From Acidobacteriota bacterium (lineage in GTDB: Bacteria; Acidobacteriota; Vicinamibacteria; Vicinamibacterales; Vicinamibacteraceae): 64,000 nt of DNA. This document shows positions 16,984 through 25,654 of this stretch, piece after piece. Location of the stretch: assembly GCA_020845575.1 (NCBI GenBank), contig JADLFL010000046.1, forward strand, positions 1 through 64,000, in the 5' to 3' direction. The first letter of the stretch is position 1. The number at the start of each line of letters is the position of its first letter. The notes beneath the pieces are model-generated. The model was not told the origin of the DNA, ran no database searches, and saw only the letters and a program-made list of their open reading frames with translations. The position numbers and the translations under genes are program-made.

Positions 16984-19269
16984 TCAGAACCCGACTTCGA
17001 CGCCGAACCACGCCGCGCGCGGCGCGCCAGGGCTGAGAAACCGCGGCCGGCCCTCGTAGGCATCTTCGAGGACGTCTGCCTCGCCGAGCATGCCGAACGT
17101 CGCGTAATCGGTATCGAACATGTTGATCACCTGCCCGACGAGCGTCACGCGCGCGCCGAGCTTCCAGCGCGCCTGCGCGTCGACCGCCGAGAAGCCCGAC
17201 ACCGGCGCGAGCAGGTTGGCCTCGTCGCCGCGCAGGAACTGCGACGATTGGACGCGCCACGTGGCCGCCACGTCGAGCGCGGACGCGAGGCGCGCCGACA
17301 CACCGACGCGGCCCACATGCGCCGGCACGCCCGGCAGTCGGGCGCCGCTCTCGACGTCGAGTTGTCCATCGTCGGCGTCGGGGTGAACGGGACTGAGCAC
17401 CGTGAGATCGGCACCATACGTCGCGCGCTGGAGCGTGTAGCTGCCAGACACCGTGACGTCGCGCACGCGCCACTCGCCTGTCGCCTCGACACCGCGGCGC
17501 CGCGTACGCTCCACGTTCTCGAAGTGCCCCGAGCCGCGCACGCGCCCGCTGCTCACGAAGATCAGGTCGTTGGTGACGCGGCTGTCGAAGATGGACAGGT
17601 TCCAGCTCGCACGTCGCACCGACCCGCGCGCACCCGCCTCCCACGTCCCCGCCACCGGCTGATCGAGCGGTGGATCCGAGACGAACGCGTTCGGCAGGCG
17701 GCACGGATCCTCGGGATCGGCACACGTCAGCTCGACGGGTGTCGGCACGCGCGACGACTGCGCCCACGACGCATACAGATTGAGCGAAGGCGATGCGTCG
17801 AACGTCACGCCCACCGACGGAGTGAGTCGCGCGAAACGGTGATCGCCATTGAGCGCCACGCCAATCCGATCGCGCAGACGAACCGTGGTCCAGTTCGCGC
17901 GCGCCGACGCCGTGACGTGCAGGCGGGGCGTGACGTCGAGCGTGTCGGTGAGGAGGATTGACGCCGTGCGCGTCGTAGCCTTCAGATCGACCGCCGCATC
18001 ATCGTCCATCAGGCCGGCGCCGATGGCCTCGCGCGTCGACGACAGGTAGCCGAACTCGCTGGAGAACCCGAACGTGCTCGACGCGGCATCGAACGTCACG
18101 CCGGCGATCAACTGATTGGCCCGTCCCTGCCACGGCTGCGTCCACACCACCTGCGCCGCGGCGCCGCCGGACACGTTCCTCGTGCGGCTGCGATTCAGCG
18201 CGCCGTCCAGTTCCACCTCGTCATCATCGTCATCGTCGTGGTCCGCATGGATCGCGTGGTCGTCATCATCATCATCATCGTGATCGTCGTCTTCGCCGGC
18301 GTCGCCGTTGAGCGTGCCGATGCGCGCCCGGCGCACGTACGCCATCGTCTCGACGCGCAGCGTGGACGTGGCGAACCGATCCGCGCGCAGCGTGAACGAT
18401 GCGAGATCGTTGTCGGTCCTGTCCGGATGCGTGAACACCGCGCTGCGCCGTTCGGCCAGCAACTGTTCCGGCGCGGTGCCGTTGCCGAGGAGGTCGTTGC
18501 TCGCCACTGTGACGGCCGCGTCGACGGCCGACGTGTCGCCGCGCCAACTGCCCTTGCCGAACGCACGCCGCAGCGTGGATGGCGAGAAGTCGCGCCACCC
18601 GTTCTCTTCGAGCCACGAACCCGCAACAAAACCGGCCGTCCGGCCACGCCTGACGCCTGTCTCACCGTCGGCACGCAGGCGATCCCATGAACCGGCAGCC
18701 ACGCTCACGCGCGAGCCGCGTGCGTCGAAGCCGTTGCGTGTCCGTACCGATACGGCACCGCCCAGCGCGTTCAACCCGAACAGCGGATTCGACCCCGCCA
18801 TCACGTTGATGCTGTCGATCGCGCCCGTCGGCAGACCGTCCCAGTTGACGACATCGCCGAAGGGCTCGTTGGCGCGCATGCCGTCGACGTACACGGCCAG
18901 GCCTTCCGACGCGCCGAGCAGCGGCGACCCGCCGAAGCCGCGGAAGATGACGTCGGGCTGGAACGTGCCACCCTGCACCTCGCTGGCAACGGGCGTGGCC
19001 AGCCCGCGCGTGAGCACCGCGGCCAGGTCCGTGAACGCACCCCCACCCTGAGGCAGGGTGATGACCTGCACGTTGGCCGGGATGAACAGGCGCGGCAGGC
19101 CAGACCCATGGAGCGGCGTGACCGCCACGACGTCGACGCGATCCTCAGCCGTGACGGCCGTCGGCTGCGTGGCTGCCGGAGGCGTTGACGCATCCGGAGG
19201 TTGAGCGTTCGGCTGTGCCGCAATCACGCTTGGCCACCAGAGAAACAGGGTCAGGGCCAATCGGCGCAT
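16984..19269 (-). CDS. TonB-dependent receptor with Asp/His-rich metal-binding-type loop
   Basis: 761 residues from the ATG at 19269, chosen because it begins a signal peptide (MRRLALTLFLWWPSVIAAQ); the frame extends 25 codons further. Plug domain: DLAAVLTRGLATPVASEVQGG, IFRGFGGSP, GLAVYVDGMRANEPFGDVVNWDGLP. Then comes a 22-strand-type barrel ending in AAWFGVEVGF. Residues about 326-353 form an extreme acidic and histidine stretch (runs of Asp with five His), placed where an extracellular loop would be. His/Asp-rich loops occur in zinc receptors such as ZnuD, so a divalent metal ligand is plausible. It heads an operon with YtxJ and a CBM9-like protein. Confidence 0.85.
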   Translation of the reverse strand: MRRLALTLFLWWPSVIAAQPNAQPPDASTPPAATQPTAVTAEDRVDVVAVTPLHGSGLPRLFIPANVQVITLPQGGGAFTDLAAVLTRGLATPVASEVQGGTFQPDVIFRGFGGSPLLGASEGLAVYVDGMRANEPFGDVVNWDGLPTGAIDSINVMAGSNPLFGLNALGGAVSVRTRNGFDARGSRVSVAAGSWDRLRADGETGVRRGRTAGFVAGSWLEENGWRDFSPSTLRRAFGKGSWRGDTSAVDAAVTVASNDLLGNGTAPEQLLAERRSAVFTHPDRTDNDLASFTLRADRFATSTLRVETMAYVRRARIGTLNGDAGEDDDHDDDDDDDHAIHADHDDDDDDEVELDGALNRSRTRNVSGGAAAQVVWTQPWQGRANQLIAGVTFDAASSTFGFSSEFGYLSSTREAIGAGLMDDDAAVDLKATTRTASILLTDTLDVTPRLHVTASARANWTTVRLRDRIGVALNGDHRFARLTPSVGVTFDASPSLNLYASWAQSSRVPTPVELTCADPEDPCRLPNAFVSDPPLDQPVAGTWEAGARGSVRRASWNLSIFDSRVTNDLIFVSSGRVRGSGHFENVERTRRRGVEATGEWRVRDVTVSGSYTLQRATYGADLTVLSPVHPDADDGQLDVESGARLPGVPAHVGRVGVSARLASALDVAATWRVQSSQFLRGDEANLLAPVSGFSAVDAQARWKLGARVTLVGQVINMFDTDYATFGMLGEADVLEDAYEGRPRFLSPGAPRAAWFGVEVGF

Positions 19270-19403
19270 CCGATGATTGTACCGGTCGCGCACGCACGAT
19301 CGTAAGATCGCGCAGGCAACACGCCGGGGCACGGAGTCCTGCACGAACGACGGTCAGGACCGAACACGGCACGCGGCCGGGGTCGTTGCGGAGAACCACA
19401 CGC

Positions 19404-20360
19404 ATGACAGCAGCACGATGGGTGGCAGCAGCCACGTTCGGGGTGGCCCTGTCGGTCACGCTGCGCGCGGGCGACGCCCCGCAGCAGCCAGCGGCGCAAC
19501 CGCCGGTCATCGAAGGACACGGCGGCCCGCCCGCCCCCGGCACGCAGACGGCGACGCCGGCACCCCGTCCCGGCCAGGGACAGGCACAGGGTCGATTCCC
19601 CGCACAGCAGCGTCCAAAGGGCGACCCCGACGTCATCCAGCGCGGGCGCGGCATCTTCGCCGGCGCGTGCGGACCGTGCCCCGGCGCCGACGCGCGCGGC
19701 GGACAGCTCGGTGGGCCGAACCTGCTGCGGTCGCAGCTCGCCCTCAGCGACAAGGCCGGTGAAGCGCTCTTCCCCGTCATCAAGAACGGCAGGCCCGGCA
19801 CGACCATGCCGCCAAGCCCGCTGCCCGATGCCGACATCAACGCCGTGATCGCGTTCGTCCACGACCTGCAGAGCAAGATCGGCGGACAGGGCAATCCGCC
19901 GCCCGGCGAGGAAGTGGAACTGAACATCCTCGTGGGCAACGCGAAGGCGGGCGCCGGATACTTCGCCGCGCGGTGCGCGTCGTGCCACTCGGCCACGGGT
20001 GACCTCGCGGGCCTGGCCACGCGCGTGCCCGAACCGAAGGCGCTGCAGAACCTCTGGGTGTCGGGTGGACGCACGGTGGCCCGCGGCGGCGGCGCGCGCC
20101 AGACCGGCGCGCCACGCGCCGTGACGACGGCAACCGTCACGTTGCCGTCCGGTCAGACCGCGACGGGCACGCTGCTGCGGCTCGACGACTTCCTCGTCAC
20201 CATCGCGTTGCCGGATGGATCGCAGCGCACCTTCCGCCGCGCCGGCGACACGCCGAAGGTGGACGTCACCGATCCGCTCACGGGGCATCGCGCCCTGCTC
20301 ACCGTGCTGACAGACGCCGACATGCACAACGTCACGGCCTACCTGGTGACCCTGAAATGA
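19404..20360 (+). CDS. Di-domain c-type cytochrome with degenerate first heme site
   Basis: 318 residues with a signal peptide (WVAAATFGVALSVTLRA). Two cytochrome-c-like segments are visible. The second has an intact heme motif, Cys191-x-x-Cys194-His195 (CASCHS). The first reads Cys89-Gly-Pro-Cys92-Pro93, so the axial His is replaced by Pro, although GRGIF, RGGQLGGPNL and MPP around it look like a normal domain. The C-terminal ~100 residues (VTLPSGQTATGTLLRLDDFLVTI) are a beta domain typical of quinoprotein partner cytochromes. The stop overlaps the ATG of the downstream quinoprotein (ATGA), so the pair is translationally coupled: electron acceptor and dehydrogenase in the periplasm. Confidence 0.85.
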   Translation: MTAARWVAAATFGVALSVTLRAGDAPQQPAAQPPVIEGHGGPPAPGTQTATPAPRPGQGQAQGRFPAQQRPKGDPDVIQRGRGIFAGACGPCPGADARGGQLGGPNLLRSQLALSDKAGEALFPVIKNGRPGTTMPPSPLPDADINAVIAFVHDLQSKIGGQGNPPPGEEVELNILVGNAKAGAGYFAARCASCHSATGDLAGLATRVPEPKALQNLWVSGGRTVARGGGARQTGAPRAVTTATVTLPSGQTATGTLLRLDDFLVTIALPDGSQRTFRRAGDTPKVDVTDPLTGHRALLTVLTDADMHNVTAYLVTLK

Positions 20361-22084
20361 GCCCGCGTCCACTCGCTCTCACGCTCGCGTTCGTCGCGCT
20401 GCCCGTTGCGGCTGCCGCGCAGGGGCCCGCTGCTCCGGCATCGGCCCCGGCGTCGGCACCGGCACCGTCGCTCGAACCCCGGCGCCTCGTCCAGCCGCTG
20501 GGCGACGACTGGCCGACCTATTCCGGCGACTACACCGGCAAGCGCTTCAGCCCGCTGACGCAGGTCGATCGCGCGTCGGTCAAGCACCTCACACTTGCGT
20601 GGACCGCGCGTCTCACGGCCGGGGCCGGCGCAGCGGGCCGCGCGCGCTTCGGCGGCGGCTCACCCGTCATCGTGGGCGGTACGGGTCCCGAAGGTCTGCC
20701 TGCCGTCCCGGCCAACGTCAAGGGCACGCCGTTGATGGTCAACGGTACGCTCTACGTGACCACGCCCGACAACGCGTGGGCGCTCGACGCACGCGACGGC
20801 CGCGAGTTCTGGCACTACTTCTGGCGCACGCAGGGCAGCACGCCGATCGCCAACCGCGGCGTTGGCATCTGGAAGGACTACCTGTACTTCGTGACGCCCG
20901 ACAACTTCTTCGTGTCGCTCGACGCGAAGACGGGCAAGGAGCGCTGGAACAAGGTCCACGCCGACTTCACGCAGCAGTACTTCTCGACGATGGCGCCCAT
21001 CGTGGTGGACGACCACCTGTTGCTCGGGACAGGCAACGACATCGACTCACCGGGCTACATCCAGTCGTTCGATCCGCTGACCGGCGACGTGAAGTGGCGC
21101 TTCTACACGGTGCCGATGAAGGAAGGCGATCCGGGTCTCGACACGTGGCCGAGCCTTCAGTCGGCCAAGTACGGTGGCGGCCATCCCTGGCTGCCAGGCG
21201 TCTACGACCCGGAGACGCGCCTCTACATCTTCGGAACGGGCAATCCGATCCCCGCGTACACGGCCGGCCGTGGCGAGGGCGACAACCTGTACACATGCTC
21301 GCTCGTGGCCGTGCACGTCGACACGGGCAAGATGGCGTGGGCGTTCCAGACGTCGCCCCACGACATGCACGACTGGGATTCCGCGCAGACGCCGATCCTC
21401 TTTGAAGGCATGGTCAAGGGGAAGATGCGCAAGCTCGTGTCGACGGCCGCACGCAACGGCTACTTCTTCACGCTCGATCGCGTGACGGGCGAGCACCTCG
21501 TCACGTCGAAGTTCGGGGGCGACGCGAACTGGGCCCGTGAGGTGGCCAAGGACGGGTCGGTGCGCCGCAACCCCGACAAGGACCCGACGGTCCCGGGTGC
21601 GATCACCAACCCGACGTCCGGCGGCACCATCAACTGGGAACCGCCCGCGTACAACCCGCAGACGGGGCTGTTCTACGTCACCGAGCGCAACGGCTTCTCG
21701 ATCTACTACCTCACCGATCCGGATCCGCGCGGATCGATGGGACTCGGCGGCAAGGAAGAAGTCTCGGTCGGATCGACGGGCAACTTCCTCACGGCCATCG
21801 ATCCCACGACGGGCTCGATCAAGTGGCGGCGGCCGTATCCGAGTGCCAGCGGGTTCGGTTCCGGCGGCGGGGGTGGCGGTCTGCTCACGACAGCCGGCAA
21901 CCTCGTGTTCGCCGGTGACGCCGGAGGCAATTTCGTGGCCTACGACGCGGAAACGGGCGCGCCGCTGTGGCACTCGCGCATCGGCAACGTGAGCAACGCC
22001 GCCATCTCGTACATGCTCGACGGCCGCCAGCACATCCTCGTGGCCGCCGGCGACACGCTGTACGCCTTCGCGCTGTACGAATGA
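20357..22084 (+). CDS. PQQ-dependent dehydrogenase-like quinoprotein (acidobacterial type)
   Basis: 575 residues with a signal peptide (LTLAFVALPVAAAAQ). An eight-bladed quinoprotein propeller is indicated by W-motif repeats: DWPTYSGDYTGKRFSPLTQV, WALDARDGREFWHYFW, VSLDAKTGKERWNKV, AIDPTTGSIKWRRPYP, AYDAETGAPLWHSRIGN. It contains no adjacent Cys-Cys pair, the vicinal disulfide over PQQ in true methanol/ethanol dehydrogenases, unlike the enzyme at 45610. An Asp in HDWDSAQTP sits at the usual catalytic place. It may be a divergent or cofactor-poor member of the acidobacterial quinoprotein group. It is coupled to the cytochrome c gene by a 4-bp overlap. Confidence 0.83.
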   Translation: MSPRPLALTLAFVALPVAAAAQGPAAPASAPASAPAPSLEPRRLVQPLGDDWPTYSGDYTGKRFSPLTQVDRASVKHLTLAWTARLTAGAGAAGRARFGGGSPVIVGGTGPEGLPAVPANVKGTPLMVNGTLYVTTPDNAWALDARDGREFWHYFWRTQGSTPIANRGVGIWKDYLYFVTPDNFFVSLDAKTGKERWNKVHADFTQQYFSTMAPIVVDDHLLLGTGNDIDSPGYIQSFDPLTGDVKWRFYTVPMKEGDPGLDTWPSLQSAKYGGGHPWLPGVYDPETRLYIFGTGNPIPAYTAGRGEGDNLYTCSLVAVHVDTGKMAWAFQTSPHDMHDWDSAQTPILFEGMVKGKMRKLVSTAARNGYFFTLDRVTGEHLVTSKFGGDANWAREVAKDGSVRRNPDKDPTVPGAITNPTSGGTINWEPPAYNPQTGLFYVTERNGFSIYYLTDPDPRGSMGLGGKEEVSVGSTGNFLTAIDPTTGSIKWRRPYPSASGFGSGGGGGGLLTTAGNLVFAGDAGGNFVAYDAETGAPLWHSRIGNVSNAAISYMLDGRQHILVAAGDTLYAFALYE

Positions 22085-22099
22085 CACGACCGGCGATCC

Positions 22100-22134
22100 G
22101 CTGCCCGCTGCCCGGTGCCCGCTGACCGATACCC
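22100..22134. repeat. Heptamer array (GCTGCCC-type, five units)
   Basis: GCTGCCC, GCTGCCC, GGTGCCC, GCTGACC and GATACCC follow at exact 7-bp steps between the quinoprotein stop and the lipoprotein start. Confidence 0.88.
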
Positions 22135-22162
22135 GTCTGTATCAACCATGGGAGAGAGACGC

Positions 22163-23245
22163 ATGTTCGCCGTACGTCAGTGGAAGACCGCCGGGATCGT
22201 CGCCCTGCTCGTGACAGCGGCGGCCTGCGGTGGATCGCAGCCCACTCCCGCAGGGCAGGCGCAGGCGAGCACGCCGGCGCCGGCCGCGCCGCTCCTGTAC
22301 GTGTCCAACGAGACGGAAGGCCAGGTGGTGCTCATCGATGCGACAACGCGCGAGATCGTGTCGCGGATCGGCGTCGGCAAGCGGCCGCGCGGCCTGAAGC
22401 TGTCGTCCGACGGCACGCGTCTCTACGTCGCACTGTCGGGCTCCCCCATCGCGCCGCCGGGCATCGACGAGTCCACGCTCCCGCCCGCCGATCGCACCGC
22501 CGACGGCATCGGCGTCGTGGACGTCGCATCGCGTAAGCTCGTACGAACGTTTCCGAGCGGACAGGATCCCGAGAGTTTCGATCTCTCGACCGACGGACGG
22601 CTCCTGTACGTCTCGAACGAGGAGACCGCGGAGATGTCCGTGCTCGACCTCGAGTCGGGCACCATCACGGCGCGCGTGGCGGTGGGCGAGGAACCGGAGG
22701 GCGTGACGACGAGTCCCGACGGCCGCACGGTCTGGATCACGTGCGAGGAAGACGACGAGATCGTGGCCGTCGACACCACGTCGCACGCCGTCGTCGGTCG
22801 CGTGACGACGGCCAGGCGGCCGCGCACGATCGTGTTCACGCCGGACGGCGCCACGATGTTCGTGACGGGCGAGTTCGGGTTCGCCATCTCCGTGGTGGAC
22901 GTGGCATCGCGATCGGTGGTGGCCACGATCGACCTGCCCGCCGGCGATGACGGCACGCTGCCGGCTCGCCCGATGAGTGCCGTGCTGTCGGCCGACGCGC
23001 GCACGCTGTACGTCTCCAACGGACGCGGACGATCAGTGTCGGCCATCGACGTGGCCACGCGCACGGTCGCGCGCACGTACGCCAATGTCGGCGACCGTCC
23101 GTGGGGCATCGGCCTCTCCCCCGATGGCACCACGCTCTTCACCGCCAACGGCCCCGGAGCCGACGTGTCGGCCATCGACATCGCCAGCGGCGCGGTCACC
23201 AAGATTGCCACGGGCGGCAGTCCATGGGGCCTCGTCGTCAGGTAG
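22163..23245 (+). CDS. YVTN beta-propeller lipoprotein associated with quinoprotein catabolism
   Basis: 360 residues from the ATG at 22163, which follows a GGAGAGA ribosome-binding site (an ATG at 22148 overlaps that site). The N-terminus ends in a lipobox (LVTAAACGG), so it is probably a lipoprotein. Seven repeats of the YVTN type follow: LLYVSNETEGQVVLIDATTREIVSRI, GTRLYVALSGSP, GRLLYVSNEETAEMSVLDL, TLYVSNGRGRSVSAID. It resembles the PQQ-dependent-catabolism-associated propeller proteins that sit next to quinoprotein dehydrogenases, which fits the genes immediately upstream. No enzymatic residues are recognised; a scaffold or electron-transfer accessory role is inferred. Confidence 0.82.
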   Translation: MFAVRQWKTAGIVALLVTAAACGGSQPTPAGQAQASTPAPAAPLLYVSNETEGQVVLIDATTREIVSRIGVGKRPRGLKLSSDGTRLYVALSGSPIAPPGIDESTLPPADRTADGIGVVDVASRKLVRTFPSGQDPESFDLSTDGRLLYVSNEETAEMSVLDLESGTITARVAVGEEPEGVTTSPDGRTVWITCEEDDEIVAVDTTSHAVVGRVTTARRPRTIVFTPDGATMFVTGEFGFAISVVDVASRSVVATIDLPAGDDGTLPARPMSAVLSADARTLYVSNGRGRSVSAIDVATRTVARTYANVGDRPWGIGLSPDGTTLFTANGPGADVSAIDIASGAVTKIATGGSPWGLVVR

Positions 23246-23275
23246 CCCCGCGCCGCACGGGGTAGAATCCGGCGC

Positions 23276-24376
23276 GTGAGTACGCTGCCTACGACCCCGC
23301 GCCTCCTGCTCGGTCCCGGACCGAGCCCCGTCCTCCCCCGCGTGCTGGAAGCGATGACTGCGCCGCAGCGCAGTCATCTCGATCCCGACATGGTCGCGCT
23401 GCTCGACGACGTCAGGCGGCGTCTGCACGGCCTGTTCAACGTCGGCGACGGGGGCATCGCGCTCGCCGTCTCGGGTACGGGCTCGTCGGGCCTCGAAACC
23501 GCCATCGCCAACGTCGTGGCTCCCGGCGATCGCGTGCTGTCGATCGTCACCGGTTATTTCGGCGAGCGACTCGCGCAGGTGGCCGAGCGCTACGGGGCCG
23601 ATGTCACGCGTCTCACCGGCGAGTGGGGTCGCGCCATCGATCCCGAACAGGTGCGCACGGCGCTCGAACACGGGTCCTGCCAGGTGGTCACCGTCGTCCA
23701 CGCGGAGACATCGACGGGCGTGCTGCAGCCGGTGCGCGACGTGGCTGCCCTGGCGCGCGCGCACGGTGCCCTCGTCGTCGTCGATGCCGTGACGTCGCTC
23801 GGCGCGCACCCCGTCGACGTGGACGGCTGGGGCCTCGACGTCGTCTACAGCTGCAGCCAGAAAGGTCTCGGCGCGCCTTCGGGTCTCGCGCCCATCGCGT
23901 TCAACGCCGCCGCGCGCACGCGCGCCACGAGCCGCAGCTTCTATCTGGACCTGCCGCTGCTCGAGGGGTACTGGGTCAAGCGCGGCTATCACCACACCAT
24001 CTCGACACCGCTGATCTATGCGCTCCACGAAGCCCTGCGCGTGATCGACGAAGAGACCATGCCGGCGCGTGCGGCCCGGCACGAGCGCGTGCACGGCGAG
24101 TTCGTTGCGGCTCTCGGGGAACTCGGTCTCTCGCTGCTGCCCCCGGAAGGCGAGCGTCTCTGGACGCTCAACGCCGTACGCATCCCGGAGAGCGTCACCG
24201 ACGAGGCAAAGGTACGCGTGGCCCTGCGCGATCAGCACGGCATCGAGATCGGCGCCGGCCTGGGACCGCTCGCCGGCAAGGTGTGGCGCATCGGCCTCAT
24301 GGGCGCAGGCGCCACGAGCGAGAACGTCGGACGCCTGACAAACGCGCTCGAGGCTGCTATCAGCCTCGGCAGGTAG
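23276..24376 (+). CDS. Alanine-glyoxylate / serine-pyruvate aminotransferase family
   Basis: 366 residues starting at GTG 23276. A fold-type I PLP enzyme of class V: the PLP Lys is Lys196 in YSCSQKGLGAPSG and the pyridine-contacting Asp is Asp170 in VVVDAVTSLG. GPGPSPVLPRVLEAM at the N-terminus and SGTGSSGLETAIAN are diagnostic of the AGXT/SPT group. It converts glyoxylate to glycine using alanine or serine as amino donor. A glycolate oxidase operon (glcDEF) and its permease lie 6.5 kb away in the same window, so it may take up the glyoxylate produced there. Confidence 0.87.
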   Translation: MSTLPTTPRLLLGPGPSPVLPRVLEAMTAPQRSHLDPDMVALLDDVRRRLHGLFNVGDGGIALAVSGTGSSGLETAIANVVAPGDRVLSIVTGYFGERLAQVAERYGADVTRLTGEWGRAIDPEQVRTALEHGSCQVVTVVHAETSTGVLQPVRDVAALARAHGALVVVDAVTSLGAHPVDVDGWGLDVVYSCSQKGLGAPSGLAPIAFNAAARTRATSRSFYLDLPLLEGYWVKRGYHHTISTPLIYALHEALRVIDEETMPARAARHERVHGEFVAALGELGLSLLPPEGERLWTLNAVRIPESVTDEAKVRVALRDQHGIEIGAGLGPLAGKVWRIGLMGAGATSENVGRLTNALEAAISLGR

Positions 24377-24406
24377 GAGCGCACGGCCTTCAGCCCATGC
24401 GTCTGC

Positions 24407-24434
24407 GCCAGGGGCTGAAGCCCCTGGCCTCCAG
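24407..24434 (+). repeat. Palindromic tail-bearing repeat, family 1
   Basis: Perfect arms GCCAGGGGC/GCCCCTGGC around TGAA, tail CTCCAG. It lies between the convergent aminotransferase (plus) and isochorismate synthase (minus) genes. Confidence 0.88.
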
Positions 24435-24448
24435 TTCTCGAGCGTGGT

Positions 24449-25591
24449 TCATTCGGCGCCGAGGGCGCGCAGCAGCGTTCTGAACTTCGCGCCGGTTTCG
24501 TCGGCTTCGAGACTCGGCACCGAGCCGGGGACGATGCCGGCGCCGGCGAAGAGGCGGGCGTCTGCGCCGGCGATCTCGGCGCAGCGAATCGCCACCACCC
24601 AGCGCCCGTCGCCATCGCCGGTACACCAGCCCACGGAGCCCCCGAAGAACTCGCGATCGAAGGGCTCGAGCCGCGCGATGAGCGACTGCGCCTCCTGGCG
24701 CGGCGACCCGCACACGGCAGGCGTCGGGTGCAGGGCCGCGGCGAGTTCGAGCGACGAGACATCGCACTTGAGCGTGCCCGAGACAGGCGTCGCCAGGTGC
24801 CACAGCGTCGGCGTCGCTGCCAGTTCCGGTACAGGCGGTGCGGTGAGCGTCTCGCAGTACGGCGCCAGAGTGTCGAGCACGAACTCGACAACGAAGCGGT
24901 GCTCGTACAGATCCTTGGCCGACTCCGCGAGCGCGCGCGCGGCGCGCTGGTCCGCTTCGACCGTTCCCCGACGCGGCGTGGACCCGGCCATGGGCAACGA
25001 CGTCACGTCCCTGCCACGACGCTCGATGAGCAGTTCCGGACTCGCGCCGACCAGCGTGCGCGCCGTTCCCGGTGCGACGTCGGCCAGCGGCACGCAGAAC
25101 GCGTGTGCGGCGGCATCGGAGCGCAGGGACGTGAAGACACGCGCGACGTCGATGGGCGCCGGTCCGTGCAGGGCGAGCAGGCGACCGAGCACGACCTTGT
25201 CCACGCCAGCGGCTGCCATCGCGTCGAGTGCCTCGCGCACCGCGCGCTCGTACGCGCCCCGCGAAGGCTGCTCGACGATCCGCCACTGGTGCGGCGTCAC
25301 GGACTGTCGCGAGCCGGGCGCCACGCGCGACGTCGGTTCACGGTGGACGTCGTCGACGGCGAACAGGTGTGCGGGCGCGTGCCTGTCGAAGGGCAGCGCG
25401 CCGACGAGGGCGGCGTCAGGACGCCCCGCCACGGCGCGCCACGCCGTCGACTCGACGTCGGTGACCGCGTCGCGAATCGCGCCGGAGGTCACCGGGGCTG
25501 TCATCGTGTCTGTCGGGCTGGCCAGGACGAACAGGGGCGACACCGAGGTGTGGAGCACGGGGACGGAAGCAGGAGACGAAGAAGCGGGCAT
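24449..25591 (-). CDS. Isochorismate synthase (MenF/EntC/DhbC family)
   Basis: 380 residues from the ATG at 25591; the frame continues 29 codons upstream, but that would run through the palindromic operator. It is a chorismate-binding enzyme: GVDKVVLGRLLALHG, VGASPELLIERRGRDVTSLPMAGSTPRRG, SAKDLYEHRFVVEFVLDTLAPYC, LWHLATPVSGTL, LHPTPAVCGSPRQEA, FDREFFGGSVGWC, FAGAGIVPGSVPSLEADETGAKF. It isomerises chorismate to isochorismate for menaquinone or catecholate-type siderophores. No other men or ent genes are adjacent. The Fur-box-like palindrome 27 bp before its start favours an iron-regulated role, but this is inference. Confidence 0.88.
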   Translation of the reverse strand: MPASSSPASVPVLHTSVSPLFVLASPTDTMTAPVTSGAIRDAVTDVESTAWRAVAGRPDAALVGALPFDRHAPAHLFAVDDVHREPTSRVAPGSRQSVTPHQWRIVEQPSRGAYERAVREALDAMAAAGVDKVVLGRLLALHGPAPIDVARVFTSLRSDAAAHAFCVPLADVAPGTARTLVGASPELLIERRGRDVTSLPMAGSTPRRGTVEADQRAARALAESAKDLYEHRFVVEFVLDTLAPYCETLTAPPVPELAATPTLWHLATPVSGTLKCDVSSLELAAALHPTPAVCGSPRQEAQSLIARLEPFDREFFGGSVGWCTGDGDGRWVVAIRCAEIAGADARLFAGAGIVPGSVPSLEADETGAKFRTLLRALGAE

Positions 25592-25617
25592 GGAGCAGGC
25601 CTTGACGCGAAAGCGTC

Positions 25618-25642
25618 CACATTGAGATCCAATCTCAATGTG
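25618..25642. promoter_or_regulatory. Perfect 11-bp inverted repeat, Fur-box-like operator
   Basis: Arms CACATTGAGAT (25618-25628) and ATCTCAATGTG (25632-25642) flank CCA. The core TGAGA-N5-TCTCA has the spacing of Pseudomonas-type Fur boxes. It sits in the divergent promoter region, 26 bp before the isochorismate synthase start and 12 bp before the response-regulator start, so one bound regulator could control both. Confidence 0.7.
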
Positions 25643-25654
25643 TTTGATACCATA

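Noticed and set aside
20357-22084. Calling the quinoprotein a methanol or ethanol dehydrogenase
   Set aside because: It lacks the adjacent Cys pair over PQQ that these enzymes have, so only a general quinoprotein call is supported.
25618-25642. Palindrome as an intrinsic terminator
   Set aside because: It lies between divergent starts, has an AT-rich stem and no T-run; operator is the better reading.
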